A stretch of 64,000 bases of DNA from Sphingobacterium sp. GVS05A (GTDB lineage Bacteria; Bacteroidota; Bacteroidia; Sphingobacteriales; Sphingobacteriaceae): positions 62,001 through 126,000 of the forward strand of contig NZ_JAHXYR010000006.1 in the NCBI RefSeq assembly GCF_019969845.1. The letters run 5' to 3'. The first letter of the stretch is position 1, and the number at the start of each line of letters is the position of its first letter. The notes under the pieces are model-generated. The model was not told the DNA's origin, ran no database searches, and was given only the letters and a program-made list of their open reading frames with translations. A program made the position numbers and the translations under genes. Positions 34,283-42,292 of the stretch are shown here, piece by piece.

Positions 34283-36760
34283 TTAAGCCTCTTTTTTTGT
34301 GTTTTCAATTCCTTGGCTTAGATCCAAAGCACCATCTACTTTTTCTTCTAAAAGTGCTAGTTTGATCACCTGTGCCATTTCGGTCACATAATGGAACTGC
34401 ATATCTTTGATATAATCTTCCTTGATTTCAAGGATATCTTTTTCGTTGGATTTGCAAAGGATAATATCCTTGATGTTCGCACGTTTGGCCGCAAGGATTT
34501 TTTCTTTGATACCGCCTACTGGTAATACTTTTCCACGAAGCGTAATTTCGCCAGTCATAGCCAATTTCTCTTTAACTTTACGTTGGGTAAATAGAGATGT
34601 CAGCGCAGTCAGCATCGTTACACCAGCAGATGGACCATCCTTAGGAATAGCACCCGCAGGCACGTGGATATGAATATCCCAATGATCGAATACCCTGTAG
34701 TCAATCCCGAAATCAGCAGCATGAGCTTTTAAATAAGCTAAGGCAATAGAAGCAGATTCCTTCATGACATCGCCAAGATTACCTGTTAGGCTCAAGCGTC
34801 CTTTACCGGGACTTAAAGAGGATTCGATAAATAGAATATCACCGCCCACGGAAGTCCAGGCTAAGCCAGTCACCACACCGGCAACATTATTGTTTTCGTA
34901 GATATCTTTATCAAAGATCGGAGCACCCAGGATATCCACGACATCCTGATCGTTGATACTTGGATTATAGTCTTTCTCCATGACAATACGTGTCGCAATA
35001 CCACGGACGATCGAACCAATTTTCTTTTCCAGTCCACGTACGCCGGATTCGCGGGTATAGTCTTCAATGATTTTTTCGATAATCTTACCTTTTAGCGCAA
35101 CATCCTTGGCAGCCATACCGTGCATTTCACGTTGTTTGGGAAGCAGGTGTTTTTTTGCTATTTCAATCTTTTCCTCAATGGTATATCCATTGACTTCGAT
35201 GATTTCCATACGGTCCAATAAAGCGGGCTGGATAGCACTTAGCGAATTGGCCGTTGCAATAAACATCACTTTAGAAAGGTCAAATTCCATTTCTACATAA
35301 TGGTCGTAGAAATGTGTATTTTGCTCCGGATCCAAAACCTCTAGCAGGGCAGAAGAAGGATCGCCTTTAAAATCTGCATTCATTTTATCAATCTCATCCA
35401 GAATAAAGACTGGATTGGCAGTGCCTGCTTTTTTTAGCGATTGGATAATACGGCCAGGCATGGCACCGATATAGGTCTTGCGGTGGCCCCTGATTTCGGC
35501 TTCGTCACGTACCCCACCCAGGGCCATACGTGTATATTTGCGGCCCAGTGCTTTGGCGATAGAGCGCCCCAGAGAAGTCTTACCAACTCCCGGAGGACCT
35601 ACCAGACAAAGGATAGGGGCTTTCATATCATTTTTTAGTTTCAATACCGCAAGGTATTCAACGATACGTTTTTTGACTTTTTCCAGTCCATAGTGATCCC
35701 TGTCCAGGACTTTTTGCGCCTTATTTAAGTCAAAATTATCTTTGGTTGTTTCATTCCATGGAAGATCCAGAAGGAGTTCCAAATAATTGAGCTGAACAGA
35801 ATAATCTGCTGCTGCAGGGTTGATACGTGATAATTTTTCAAGTTCCTTGTTAAAATGTTTTTCAACATCAAGAGACCATTTTTTTGTTTTGCCACGCTTT
35901 TTGAGTTCTTCCAGTTCCAGGTCAGGTGTGTTTCCACCAAGCTCTTCCTGGATGGTTTTCAGCTGTTGGTTCAAGAAATAATCCCGTTGTTGCTTGTCTA
36001 AGTCGACACGCACCTTATTCTGGATCTGATGTTTCAGTTCCAGCATCTGGATTTCCAAAGTCAACAATTCCAACAAGAGCTTTGCACGGTTTTCGACCTT
36101 CGGAATTTGAAGAAGCTCCTGTTTTTTGATCATTTCGACATTGATGTTGGACGAAATAAAATTGATCAGAAAAGAAGGGCTTTCAATATTTTTGATTGCG
36201 ATACCGGCTTCGCTGGGTAGATTGGGTGAAAGCTGAATAATCTGCAATGCCATTTCCTTCAAGGTGGATATTGTCGCCTTGAAATGTTTAGTCATCTTTG
36301 GTTTTGCCTCGTTGAATTTCTCGACACGCGCCTTGAGATAAGGTTCAGTTTCTAAGATCTCCACCAGGTTGAAACGTTGCTTTCCCTGGATGATTACCGT
36401 GGTGTTTCCGTCGGGCATCTGAAGCACTTTGATAATATGGGCAACAGTACCCACCTTATTCAGCTCCTCAAACCCGGGATCCTCTACTGTCATATCCTTT
36501 TGGGAGACCACGCCAATTGTTTTGTTGCCCTTATAGGCTTCTTTAACCAATTTGATGGATTTATCCCTTCCTACAGTGATCGGAATGACAACACCGGGAA
36601 ATAATACGGTATTGCGTAAAGGCAAAATAGATAGTGCTTCTGGAATTTCAGCATTTGCCATATCGTCTTCATCCTGCTGTGTCAATAGGGGAAAGAATTC
36701 TGTGTCTTCCGTAACGATTGGAATAGCCTGACTGAAATCAAAAGTTTCGAATTTGCTCAT
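34283..36760 (-). CDS. lon: ATP-dependent protease Lon
   Basis: I place the start at the ATG at 36760 (MSKFETFDFS); the frame is open 54 bp further, but that extension has no family counterpart. The product is 825 residues. Order: LON substrate-binding domain (about 45-240), a coiled helical region, AAA+ module with Walker A GPPGVGKTSLG (near 385) and Walker B-type FILDEIDKM, then the serine protease domain with DGPSAGVTM (catalytic Ser near 708) and a catalytic Lys about 43 residues later (in LPVGGIKEKILAA). Lon degrades misfolded and regulatory proteins in the cytoplasm. A TAATTTTG box at 36878-36885 is the likely promoter. The C-terminus ends in a short acidic and basic tail. Confidence 0.96.
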   Translation of the reverse strand: MSKFETFDFSQAIPIVTEDTEFFPLLTQQDEDDMANAEIPEALSILPLRNTVLFPGVVIPITVGRDKSIKLVKEAYKGNKTIGVVSQKDMTVEDPGFEELNKVGTVAHIIKVLQMPDGNTTVIIQGKQRFNLVEILETEPYLKARVEKFNEAKPKMTKHFKATISTLKEMALQIIQLSPNLPSEAGIAIKNIESPSFLINFISSNINVEMIKKQELLQIPKVENRAKLLLELLTLEIQMLELKHQIQNKVRVDLDKQQRDYFLNQQLKTIQEELGGNTPDLELEELKKRGKTKKWSLDVEKHFNKELEKLSRINPAAADYSVQLNYLELLLDLPWNETTKDNFDLNKAQKVLDRDHYGLEKVKKRIVEYLAVLKLKNDMKAPILCLVGPPGVGKTSLGRSIAKALGRKYTRMALGGVRDEAEIRGHRKTYIGAMPGRIIQSLKKAGTANPVFILDEIDKMNADFKGDPSSALLEVLDPEQNTHFYDHYVEMEFDLSKVMFIATANSLSAIQPALLDRMEIIEVNGYTIEEKIEIAKKHLLPKQREMHGMAAKDVALKGKIIEKIIEDYTRESGVRGLEKKIGSIVRGIATRIVMEKDYNPSINDQDVVDILGAPIFDKDIYENNNVAGVVTGLAWTSVGGDILFIESSLSPGKGRLSLTGNLGDVMKESASIALAYLKAHAADFGIDYRVFDHWDIHIHVPAGAIPKDGPSAGVTMLTALTSLFTQRKVKEKLAMTGEITLRGKVLPVGGIKEKILAAKRANIKDIILCKSNEKDILEIKEDYIKDMQFHYVTEMAQVIKLALLEEKVDGALDLSQGIENTKKEA

Positions 36761-36877
36761 AGTGTTTATTTTGTGTATTTGGCAGTCGCTGACATGTTGT
36801 CGGCAGACCTTCAAATTTTAAGCTTCAAATATTGTTTCCCCTATATTGCAAGGGAAGTGCCAATTGCTAAAAGGTAG

Positions 36878-36885
36878 CAAAATTA
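36878..36885 (-). promoter_or_regulatory. -7 box for lon
   Basis: On the minus strand TAATTTTG, an exact TAnnTTTG match, 118 bp before the lon ATG. No -33 TTG is visible at the usual distance. Confidence 0.5.
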
Positions 36886-37054
36886 CTAATCTATTTTCTA
36901 GAATATGAAAAAAAGGCAGGTTAAATAAAATTTATCTGCCATTTGTTGGATAAATAGGCATAATAATTGTAATATTGGAATGTGAAAGAATAAACGATGG
37001 CAGATTCTTGCGAGGGGTGAAGCAATAGGATTATTTTTTCTAGGGTTAATAAAC

Positions 37055-37068
37055 GATCAATATTGATC
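37055..37068. promoter_or_regulatory. 14-bp palindrome before the TPR gene
   Basis: GATCAATATTGATC is a perfect 14-bp palindrome, ending 39 bp before the ATG at 37107. TTAAT repeats lie on both sides. It could be a regulator site; no -7 box is apparent nearby. Confidence 0.4.
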
Positions 37069-37106
37069 ATTAATAAGGTATATTGAAAAAACGTAACTAT
37101 TTAGAT

Positions 37107-37757
37107 ATGAACTTAAAATCACTTAAATTAGGTTTGTTCACAGGAGTTTTTGCTTTGGTTGCACTTAGTGCCAATGCACAACAAAAACAAGCTGAGCATA
37201 GCAATGCCAATGTGAGAATGGGCCAAAAAGCTCTTTTGGATGGTGACTTCAAAAATGCAGAGTCATACTTGACAAAAGCTTTACCGCAGGAAGGCAAAGA
37301 TCCGGATGTCTTGTATATGTTGGGATACTCCCAATTTCAAAATGGTGATTATAAAAAGTCAGCTGAAACTTTCGGAAAGGTTGTTGCATTAAGTCCTAAA
37401 AATGCAAATGCACTTTACTTTAAAGCAAAAGCAAACAATACACTTGCAGTTCAAGCAAATAAAGTGTCTGCTGCAAACAAAGAACAGCTGTTACGCGTAG
37501 CGATTGAAGATTATTCAAAAGCGATCGCTATCACTCCTACAGACTCCAAATTCTATCAAAATAGAGCGGTTGCAAACCGCGATTTGGGTATTTTGATCGG
37601 TACAGCTGGTACGCCTAACTACAACAAAGCAATGGCTACAGATGCTTATAATAACGCGATCAAGGATTATGAAAAAGTATTGAGTTTTGATTCTTCTAAA
37701 AAAGATATTCAAACAGAAGTCAAAAAAGCAAAAGTATATAGAGATAATCTGAAATAG
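37107..37757 (+). CDS. Exported tetratricopeptide repeat protein
   Basis: The ATG at 37107 gives a signal peptide (MNLKSLKLGLFTGVFALVAL, then SANAQ); an in-frame TTG at 37083 is less likely. The product is 216 residues. At least three TPR-like helical pairs can be seen: GQKALLDGDFKNAESYLTKA, LYMLGYSQFQNGDYKKSAET and a later one with IEDYSKAIAITPTDSKFYQN. These pack into a right-handed superhelix for protein binding. The location is the periplasm or outer membrane. No partner is indicated by its neighbours. It is a single gene with a strong terminator. Confidence 0.88.
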   Translation: MNLKSLKLGLFTGVFALVALSANAQQKQAEHSNANVRMGQKALLDGDFKNAESYLTKALPQEGKDPDVLYMLGYSQFQNGDYKKSAETFGKVVALSPKNANALYFKAKANNTLAVQANKVSAANKEQLLRVAIEDYSKAIAITPTDSKFYQNRAVANRDLGILIGTAGTPNYNKAMATDAYNNAIKDYEKVLSFDSSKKDIQTEVKKAKVYRDNLK

Positions 37758-37776
37758 GCTTACCTATAAGATAGAT

Positions 37777-37812
37777 ACAAAAAGGGAAACTCAGCCGAGT
37801 TTCCCTTTTTTT
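37777..37812 (+). terminator. Intrinsic terminator of the TPR gene
   Basis: A 15-bp stem CAAAAAGGGAAACTC with its complement starting at 37796, a 4-nt loop, and a run of seven T. Confidence 0.9.
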
Positions 37813-37965
37813 GTGCAATTACCTGTTCTGTTCTTTTTATTCTTCATGTTATCCCCGTTGGTTTTCCTGATGAGATTGATTCGCTCTCGAGCCTGTCTTT
37901 GACAAATTTGCAAACGAAATACTTCGCAATACTGTTCTTTTATTGAATCAACAGGAATTTAGTAT

Positions 37966-38520
37966 ATGGAAACGAATCGATTGTCTGCGGAAATGCAGGA
38001 TATTTTAATCAGTCAAATGACAAAAGAAGCCGAAGCTGCGCAAATTTATCTGGCTTTGGGTGTATGGGCCGATGATCAGGGCTATGGTGGGATCGCCAAT
38101 TTCTTATATCGACATGCCCAGGAGGAACGGAATCATATGACCAAAATTATGGGTTACATACTGGAAAGAGGAGGGCGTCCCCGGATACAAGCCATTTCAG
38201 CACCGCCAGCAGATCCGAAGACCTTAACTGAGTGTTTCCAACGGGTTTTTAAACATGAGGTGGATAATACCGAAGCGATTTATAATATTGTCAATCTGTC
38301 TATGGAGCAGAAAGATTGGGCGACATGGAACTTTGCACAATGGTTTGTCAAAGAACAGATTGAAGAAGAAAAACTTGCTCTTGAGCTGATCGATAAATTA
38401 AAGATAGCTGGTGGAGATCGGGCTTCAGACGAATCGTTATTTGCATTAGATTCCTCATTAGAAAGCATGGCTGACGATGTGCCTTTGGCACGAGAAGGCA
38501 CAGCAGATGATCCTAAGTAG
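37966..38520 (+). CDS. Ferritin (non-heme iron storage protein)
   Basis: A 184-residue protein with the four-helix ferritin layout. Ferroxidase-type residues are visible: the first-helix Glu in MTKEAEAAQIYLAL (about residues 18-31), E and H in the second helix in RHAQEERNHM (about 50-59), the third-helix HEVDNTEAIY, and the fourth-helix EQIEEEKLAL. The length is a little over the E. coli FtnA because of a 25-residue Ser/Asp-rich acidic tail. It oxidises and stores Fe(II) in a 24-subunit shell in the cytoplasm. No Fur-type palindrome is visible upstream. A 19-bp terminator follows. Confidence 0.94.
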   Translation: METNRLSAEMQDILISQMTKEAEAAQIYLALGVWADDQGYGGIANFLYRHAQEERNHMTKIMGYILERGGRPRIQAISAPPADPKTLTECFQRVFKHEVDNTEAIYNIVNLSMEQKDWATWNFAQWFVKEQIEEEKLALELIDKLKIAGGDRASDESLFALDSSLESMADDVPLAREGTADDPK

Positions 38521-38567
38521 GAAGGGAATTTAAATTCTGAGAATAATTTTTAATACGGTGATCGTAT

Positions 38568-38610
38568 AAAAATAGTGTCCGAATTCTTAATGAATTCGGA
38601 CACTATTTTT
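38568..38610. terminator. Bidirectional terminator between ferritin and TonB receptor genes
   Basis: A 19-bp perfect stem (38568-38586 with 38592-38610) and a 5-nt loop, with AAAAA at the left end and TTTTT at the right. It is the longest perfect stem noted here and serves convergent genes. Confidence 0.92.
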
Positions 38611-38678
38611 TAGACTGAAGCCTCAAAGTAATATTTAGCACATTTGCCAAATCTGCCTTTTGAGAAAACCTCTGGGGC

Positions 38679-40976
38679 TTATTTTTTTATGCTGAGTGGA
38701 AGGTAGATTCCAAAAGTAACATTCCTTCCCATATTATAAACACCATAAGTAGGATCCTCCTGCGATAATCTTCCTGGACGTAGTCTGCTCAAAGCATCGT
38801 AATAGCGCTTATTAGTGAGATTAGACGCAGCCGCGTACAGCTTCACTTGTTGTTTTCCTAAGTGCAAGGTAGTACCTATTCCCGCATTGATCAGTGAATA
38901 CGAATCTGCAGCCGTTTCAAAAGTTTCGTCAATGCGATTCTGTTTAAAATAATTGTCTAGACCTACAGATACGTAAAAAGCATGTAATCCATTTATCTTG
39001 GGCTCGAGGCGTAGCGTATTATGTAAGACACCTGCCGGAATCAATGCCAATGGCCTATCAAAGGTCCTATTTTGTGCATGGGTATAGGTAAACGTGTTAT
39101 CCAGATGTATCCAGTTCAGCGGATGGAAATTCAGACTTCCCTCAAAACCATAAAGATTGGCGTTCACCTGACCATAGCGATAAACATCGTAAGTTTGCTC
39201 ATTGTTGTCCTCATCAACGATGGTTTTTGTATCGCCCTTTTTTGCTGAAGCGTAGATAAAATTATGAATATAATTTTCATAGATCCCGATACTACCGGTG
39301 ACGATGCTATGTCCAAATTCAAGGGTTGCATCCGCTTGGAAACTACGTTCAGCTTTGAGGTTCTCATTGCCGATTTCGTAGCGTGATGTACCTTCGTGTA
39401 CCCCGTTAGAACCCAATTCTGCTGGATTGGGCGCTCTAAAAGCCGATCCTGCATTTGCTTTGAAGTTGAAATCCTCGCTGAAACTATGGGTAAAACCTAA
39501 AGCACCGCTAACATTGCTGAATTTATTTTTAAAACCCGGAAATTGCTCCTCATCATCAACGAAAAGCTGTTTACCCTTGCTATTGACATAATCGTAACGT
39601 AGTCCCATATTGAATGTATTATGGCCCCAGGTTTTTTTTGCATAACCAAAAACTCCCAATTCGATCTGGTCATAAGCAGGGATCAGAAATTCCACACCCT
39701 TGTTGATACTATGCTCCTGACTGGCACTGATACCAACGACATGTTGCCAGCCGTTTCTTTCAGCTAGATAATATTTCGCATCAAGAGAGTAGGTATTTAA
39801 ATCAAAAAATAACGAGGGTGTTGCTTCCTCAAGTTCGCGACGTTGATTTTTCTGGTAGCCCAGGTCCAGTTTTAAATTTCCTGAGCCGATCACAAAATTA
39901 TTATTGAGCGCGAGCTTATAATGGCGGATATCCTGTTTGGGGAAATCCAATGTTCGGCTTTTGGATGCATCGTATAGCGGATCTCCGGGGTCGGCATCGT
40001 AAAAACCAATGTTATTTTTGAGGTAAGAAAAATTAAGATGTGAATATCCCCATTGTTTATTTAAACCCAGCATTCCACTGAAGCTGGTATTATTAAAACC
40101 GCTATTCATATAGCGTCCTGCTGGTGTATTGTAGGAATATGCATTTTGATAAGATCCACGTCCGCGCCACACAAAGCCGTTTTCATTGCCTGTAAGCATG
40201 AGCGAGTTATTGGTCAGTCCGTTGTTGGTTGAATAACTAGATAGCAGCTCACCTTTTATTTCGCCTGCAGTAGGGACGCTGGGCTCGAGGATATTGATAA
40301 CACCACCGATGGCATCAGATCCGTACATCAGCGAAGCTGCTCCCCGAAGTACCTCTACCCGGTCTGGCTGGTTTTGGTCAATCTCGATACCATGTTCGTC
40401 GCCCCATTGTTGGCCCATTTGCTTCACGCCATCATTGACGGTGACAACACGGTTATAACCAAGACCGCGGATGACAGGTTTGGAAATACCCTGTCCCGTT
40501 GTAATCTGACTTAAACCAGGTACCTGACGGGCTAGCGCGTCGATCAGATTTGTCGCACCACCTTGTAATTCGTCTTTGGAGATAACGGAGACTGAGGTAC
40601 TGTTGCGACGGCTTTGTGCAGTCACAAGTGTACCTGTAACCACCACCTCATTTGTCTCGATTATACTTTCTGTTAGTGCAAAATCGACCGATACATCCGC
40701 AGATGTCAGATCTATCGTTTTGATCAGCGATTGGTAGCCAATAAAACGTACTTCGACAAGATAACGTCCACTCGAGGGCAGTGATTTGAACGAATAACGC
40801 CCCTCTTGGTCTGAAGAGGTGCTCGAACGGAGTTGGAGTAAAGATATGGTCGCTCCAGCGATCGGTTGATTTGTTTTTGAATCTGTCACTTTACCCGATA
40901 TAGTCGCGGCGTTAGCAGTGAATAGAAGGAAATAGCAGACAAGCATGCATATGCCGCCTTTAATTTTGAGTTTCAT
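38679..40976 (-). CDS. TonB-dependent receptor, probable metal (zinc/copper) type
   Basis: A 765-residue outer-membrane receptor with a signal peptide (ending TANAA), a carboxypeptidase-regulatory-like domain (about 25-105, ISGKVTDSKTNQPIAGATISL), a plug (about 110-235) and a 22-strand barrel. The plug has QGISKPVIRGLGYNRVVTV and QQWGDEHGIEID, a pattern I associate with the ZnuD-like metal receptor group. It ends with the usual aromatic strand. Substrate by inference is a metal ion or complex. The preceding gene on the same strand, 259 bp upstream, encodes a small His/Cys-rich exported protein. No SusD gene is adjacent, so this is not a SusC. Confidence 0.88.
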   Translation of the reverse strand: MKLKIKGGICMLVCYFLLFTANAATISGKVTDSKTNQPIAGATISLLQLRSSTSSDQEGRYSFKSLPSSGRYLVEVRFIGYQSLIKTIDLTSADVSVDFALTESIIETNEVVVTGTLVTAQSRRNSTSVSVISKDELQGGATNLIDALARQVPGLSQITTGQGISKPVIRGLGYNRVVTVNDGVKQMGQQWGDEHGIEIDQNQPDRVEVLRGAASLMYGSDAIGGVINILEPSVPTAGEIKGELLSSYSTNNGLTNNSLMLTGNENGFVWRGRGSYQNAYSYNTPAGRYMNSGFNNTSFSGMLGLNKQWGYSHLNFSYLKNNIGFYDADPGDPLYDASKSRTLDFPKQDIRHYKLALNNNFVIGSGNLKLDLGYQKNQRRELEEATPSLFFDLNTYSLDAKYYLAERNGWQHVVGISASQEHSINKGVEFLIPAYDQIELGVFGYAKKTWGHNTFNMGLRYDYVNSKGKQLFVDDEEQFPGFKNKFSNVSGALGFTHSFSEDFNFKANAGSAFRAPNPAELGSNGVHEGTSRYEIGNENLKAERSFQADATLEFGHSIVTGSIGIYENYIHNFIYASAKKGDTKTIVDEDNNEQTYDVYRYGQVNANLYGFEGSLNFHPLNWIHLDNTFTYTHAQNRTFDRPLALIPAGVLHNTLRLEPKINGLHAFYVSVGLDNYFKQNRIDETFETAADSYSLINAGIGTTLHLGKQQVKLYAAASNLTNKRYYDALSRLRPGRLSQEDPTYGVYNMGRNVTFGIYLPLSIKK

Positions 40977-41235
40977 CTGTAAATATTTTTATGCCATCTG
41001 TCGATGGTGCCTATCCAAATGATAACCTGTCGCATTAAACCTATACTTTCATCAGTCGTGAAAAATAGCCTGTTCAATACGAAGTAATTCATCATTGAAT
41101 TGCTTGATTGTTAAATAGGAGGATGATCCATTATGAATATGCTAGCAACAATCACCAAAACGTTGGTCCTTTGTTTCCTGATCGTAGTAAACAAGGCTTT
41201 CCATTGAAGCTTTGTTGTCGCATAGTAGATGAAAT

Positions 41236-41550
41236 TTAACAAATAGGGGGACCACGATTGCCAGATAGCAATGCACTGATCATTTGGTCACTGGGTACAA
41301 AGAAACCAAATGCTATTTCCCGTTCAGGAAGAGAAATCTCACTTTGACTAAAATGAAAGAGTAACTGCGGATGTGAACTTTGGTCGCAAATGGAACATTT
41401 TGGATGGTCTGCATGATGTTTTTTGGGACTGCAGCCCACTATACTTAATGTCGGCGACTCATGGGAATGGGTATAGACAATGAACTGACCGATTAAAAAG
41501 GTCATTAAAAGCGTTAACGCTGCTAATTTGTTCAATGAAATATTGCGCAC
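41236..41550 (-). CDS. Small exported His/Cys-rich protein, possible metal-binding
   Basis: A 104-residue protein with an N-terminal hydrophobic segment (about residues 8-26). The following part has THSHES, then C..KKHHADH, CSICDQSSHPQ and a final Cys, with several His and Cys residues in metal-ligand style. I do not recognise a named family. Small His-rich exported proteins often sit beside metal receptors, and the TonB receptor downstream on the same strand fits that. A well-formed promoter (-33 ATTG, 19 bp, -7 TATATTTG) precedes it, with a dyad that includes TTGTTGCA over the -33 box. It could be a metal chaperone or sensor; this is inference. Confidence 0.65.
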   Translation of the reverse strand: MRNISLNKLAALTLLMTFLIGQFIVYTHSHESPTLSIVGCSPKKHHADHPKCSICDQSSHPQLLFHFSQSEISLPEREIAFGFFVPSDQMISALLSGNRGPPIC

Positions 41551-41591
41551 TTTATTTTTCTATACGATGTCTTTGCAGACAATTAATGAGG

Positions 41592-41622
41592 CAAATATAA
41601 GAAAAATTACAAATAAAGCAAT
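41592..41622 (-). promoter_or_regulatory. Promoter of the His/Cys protein-TonB receptor unit, with dyad at -33
   Basis: On the minus strand ATTG (41619-41622) and TATATTTG (41592-41599) are separated by 19 bp. GCAA and TTGC arms at 41618-41630 overlap the -33 element. The start codon is 42 bp downstream of the -7 box. Confidence 0.6.
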
Positions 41623-41654
41623 GTTGTTGCATTTATTTATTGGTATTGGGGAAC

Positions 41655-41692
41655 AAATAAATGTCTTTATGAATGCGCATAAAGACATTTAT
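41655..41692 (-). terminator. Terminator of gpmI-lipoprotein unit
   Basis: A 14-bp perfect stem (41657-41670 with 41679-41692) with an 8-nt loop, 9 bp after the lipoprotein stop on the minus strand. A TTGTT tail follows, so the T-run is modest. Confidence 0.65.
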
Positions 41693-41701
41693 CAGCATGA
41701 G

Positions 41702-42292
41702 TTATTTTTTTGATTGCACAAATCGCCCAATAATTTCATATTGGTTTGCATCAAGTCCTTGTACATCCTGGAGTTTCACAATACTATACAATGAATCGAT
41801 ATAATAATCTAGTTTTTCATCACTGTCATAGAGGGAATTCGCGATCTTTTTATCGATTTGGATATGTTTAACCTTTTCGTTTTTACGATCAAACTCGATT
41901 CGGAGTTTTTGTATCTGCAGTTCTTTCTTTTTTGCAGTAAATTCCGTTACACAATCTACGGCTTTGACATCGTAGAGTGCGGGATCAAAATTTTTGCTGA
42001 TATCAGCGGACTGGAAAGCTGAAAGTTCATTTTTCCAGTTTTCAATTTTGAGCTCACGTTGTTCCTTTTCACCATCTTTATTGACGGATTTTAACACCGA
42101 AGGGTTGAGTTGCTGCAAGCGTTGTGCTTCGGCACTGAAAAAAGAGTCTACAGAAAATATATCCGTCGTCTTTTTAGCTTTCTGTTGGCCTGAGGGGGAG
42201 CTACAGCTCCAAAAAAGCAGCGCACTTCCCACCAGTAGTGGAAGTGCGCTGCTTAATTTTTTATAAAAATTCTTATTCTGATACCAATACAT
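41702..42292 (-). CDS. Lipoprotein of unknown function
   Basis: A 196-residue protein with a lipobox near residue 30 (LLFWSCSS, C30) and a Lys-rich, mostly helical body. No family is recognised. The start at ATG 42292 overlaps the end of gpmI by 20 bp, and no later Met precedes the signal segment, so the overlap is likely real and suggests translational coupling. The body contains a Phe-Asp-Pro-Ala-Leu-Tyr-Asp segment, a single Cys in VDCVTEF, and a C-terminal YEIIGRFVQ end. A terminator hairpin lies 9 bp downstream. Nothing in the context assigns a role. Confidence 0.8.
   Translation of the reverse strand: MYWYQNKNFYKKLSSALPLLVGSALLFWSCSSPSGQQKAKKTTDIFSVDSFFSAEAQRLQQLNPSVLKSVNKDGEKEQRELKIENWKNELSAFQSADISKNFDPALYDVKAVDCVTEFTAKKKELQIQKLRIEFDRKNEKVKHIQIDKKIANSLYDSDEKLDYYIDSLYSIVKLQDVQGLDANQYEIIGRFVQSKK

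Larger units (their letters stand above)
36761..37106. other. Divergent intergenic region between lon and TPR gene
   Basis: About 346 bp with no gene I can support. It contains the lon -7 box and a 14-bp palindrome upstream of the TPR gene, both listed separately. The rest is AT-rich and shows nothing else clear. Confidence 0.6.

Noticed and set aside
36761..36814. N-terminal extension of Lon from an ATG at 36814
   Set aside because: The 18 extra residues are Cys/His-rich and unlike Lon N-termini; the ATG at 36760 fits the family.
37083..37106. TTG start for the TPR gene
   Set aside because: The ATG at 37107 starts directly at the signal peptide, so the extension is unnecessary.
41117..41207. 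A 24-codon ORF (41133-41207) with an AGGAGG 10 bp upstream, encoding a short hydrophobic peptide
   Set aside because: It is very short, overlaps another small frame, and Bacteroidota seldom use strong Shine-Dalgarno sites. Length and composition can arise by chance.
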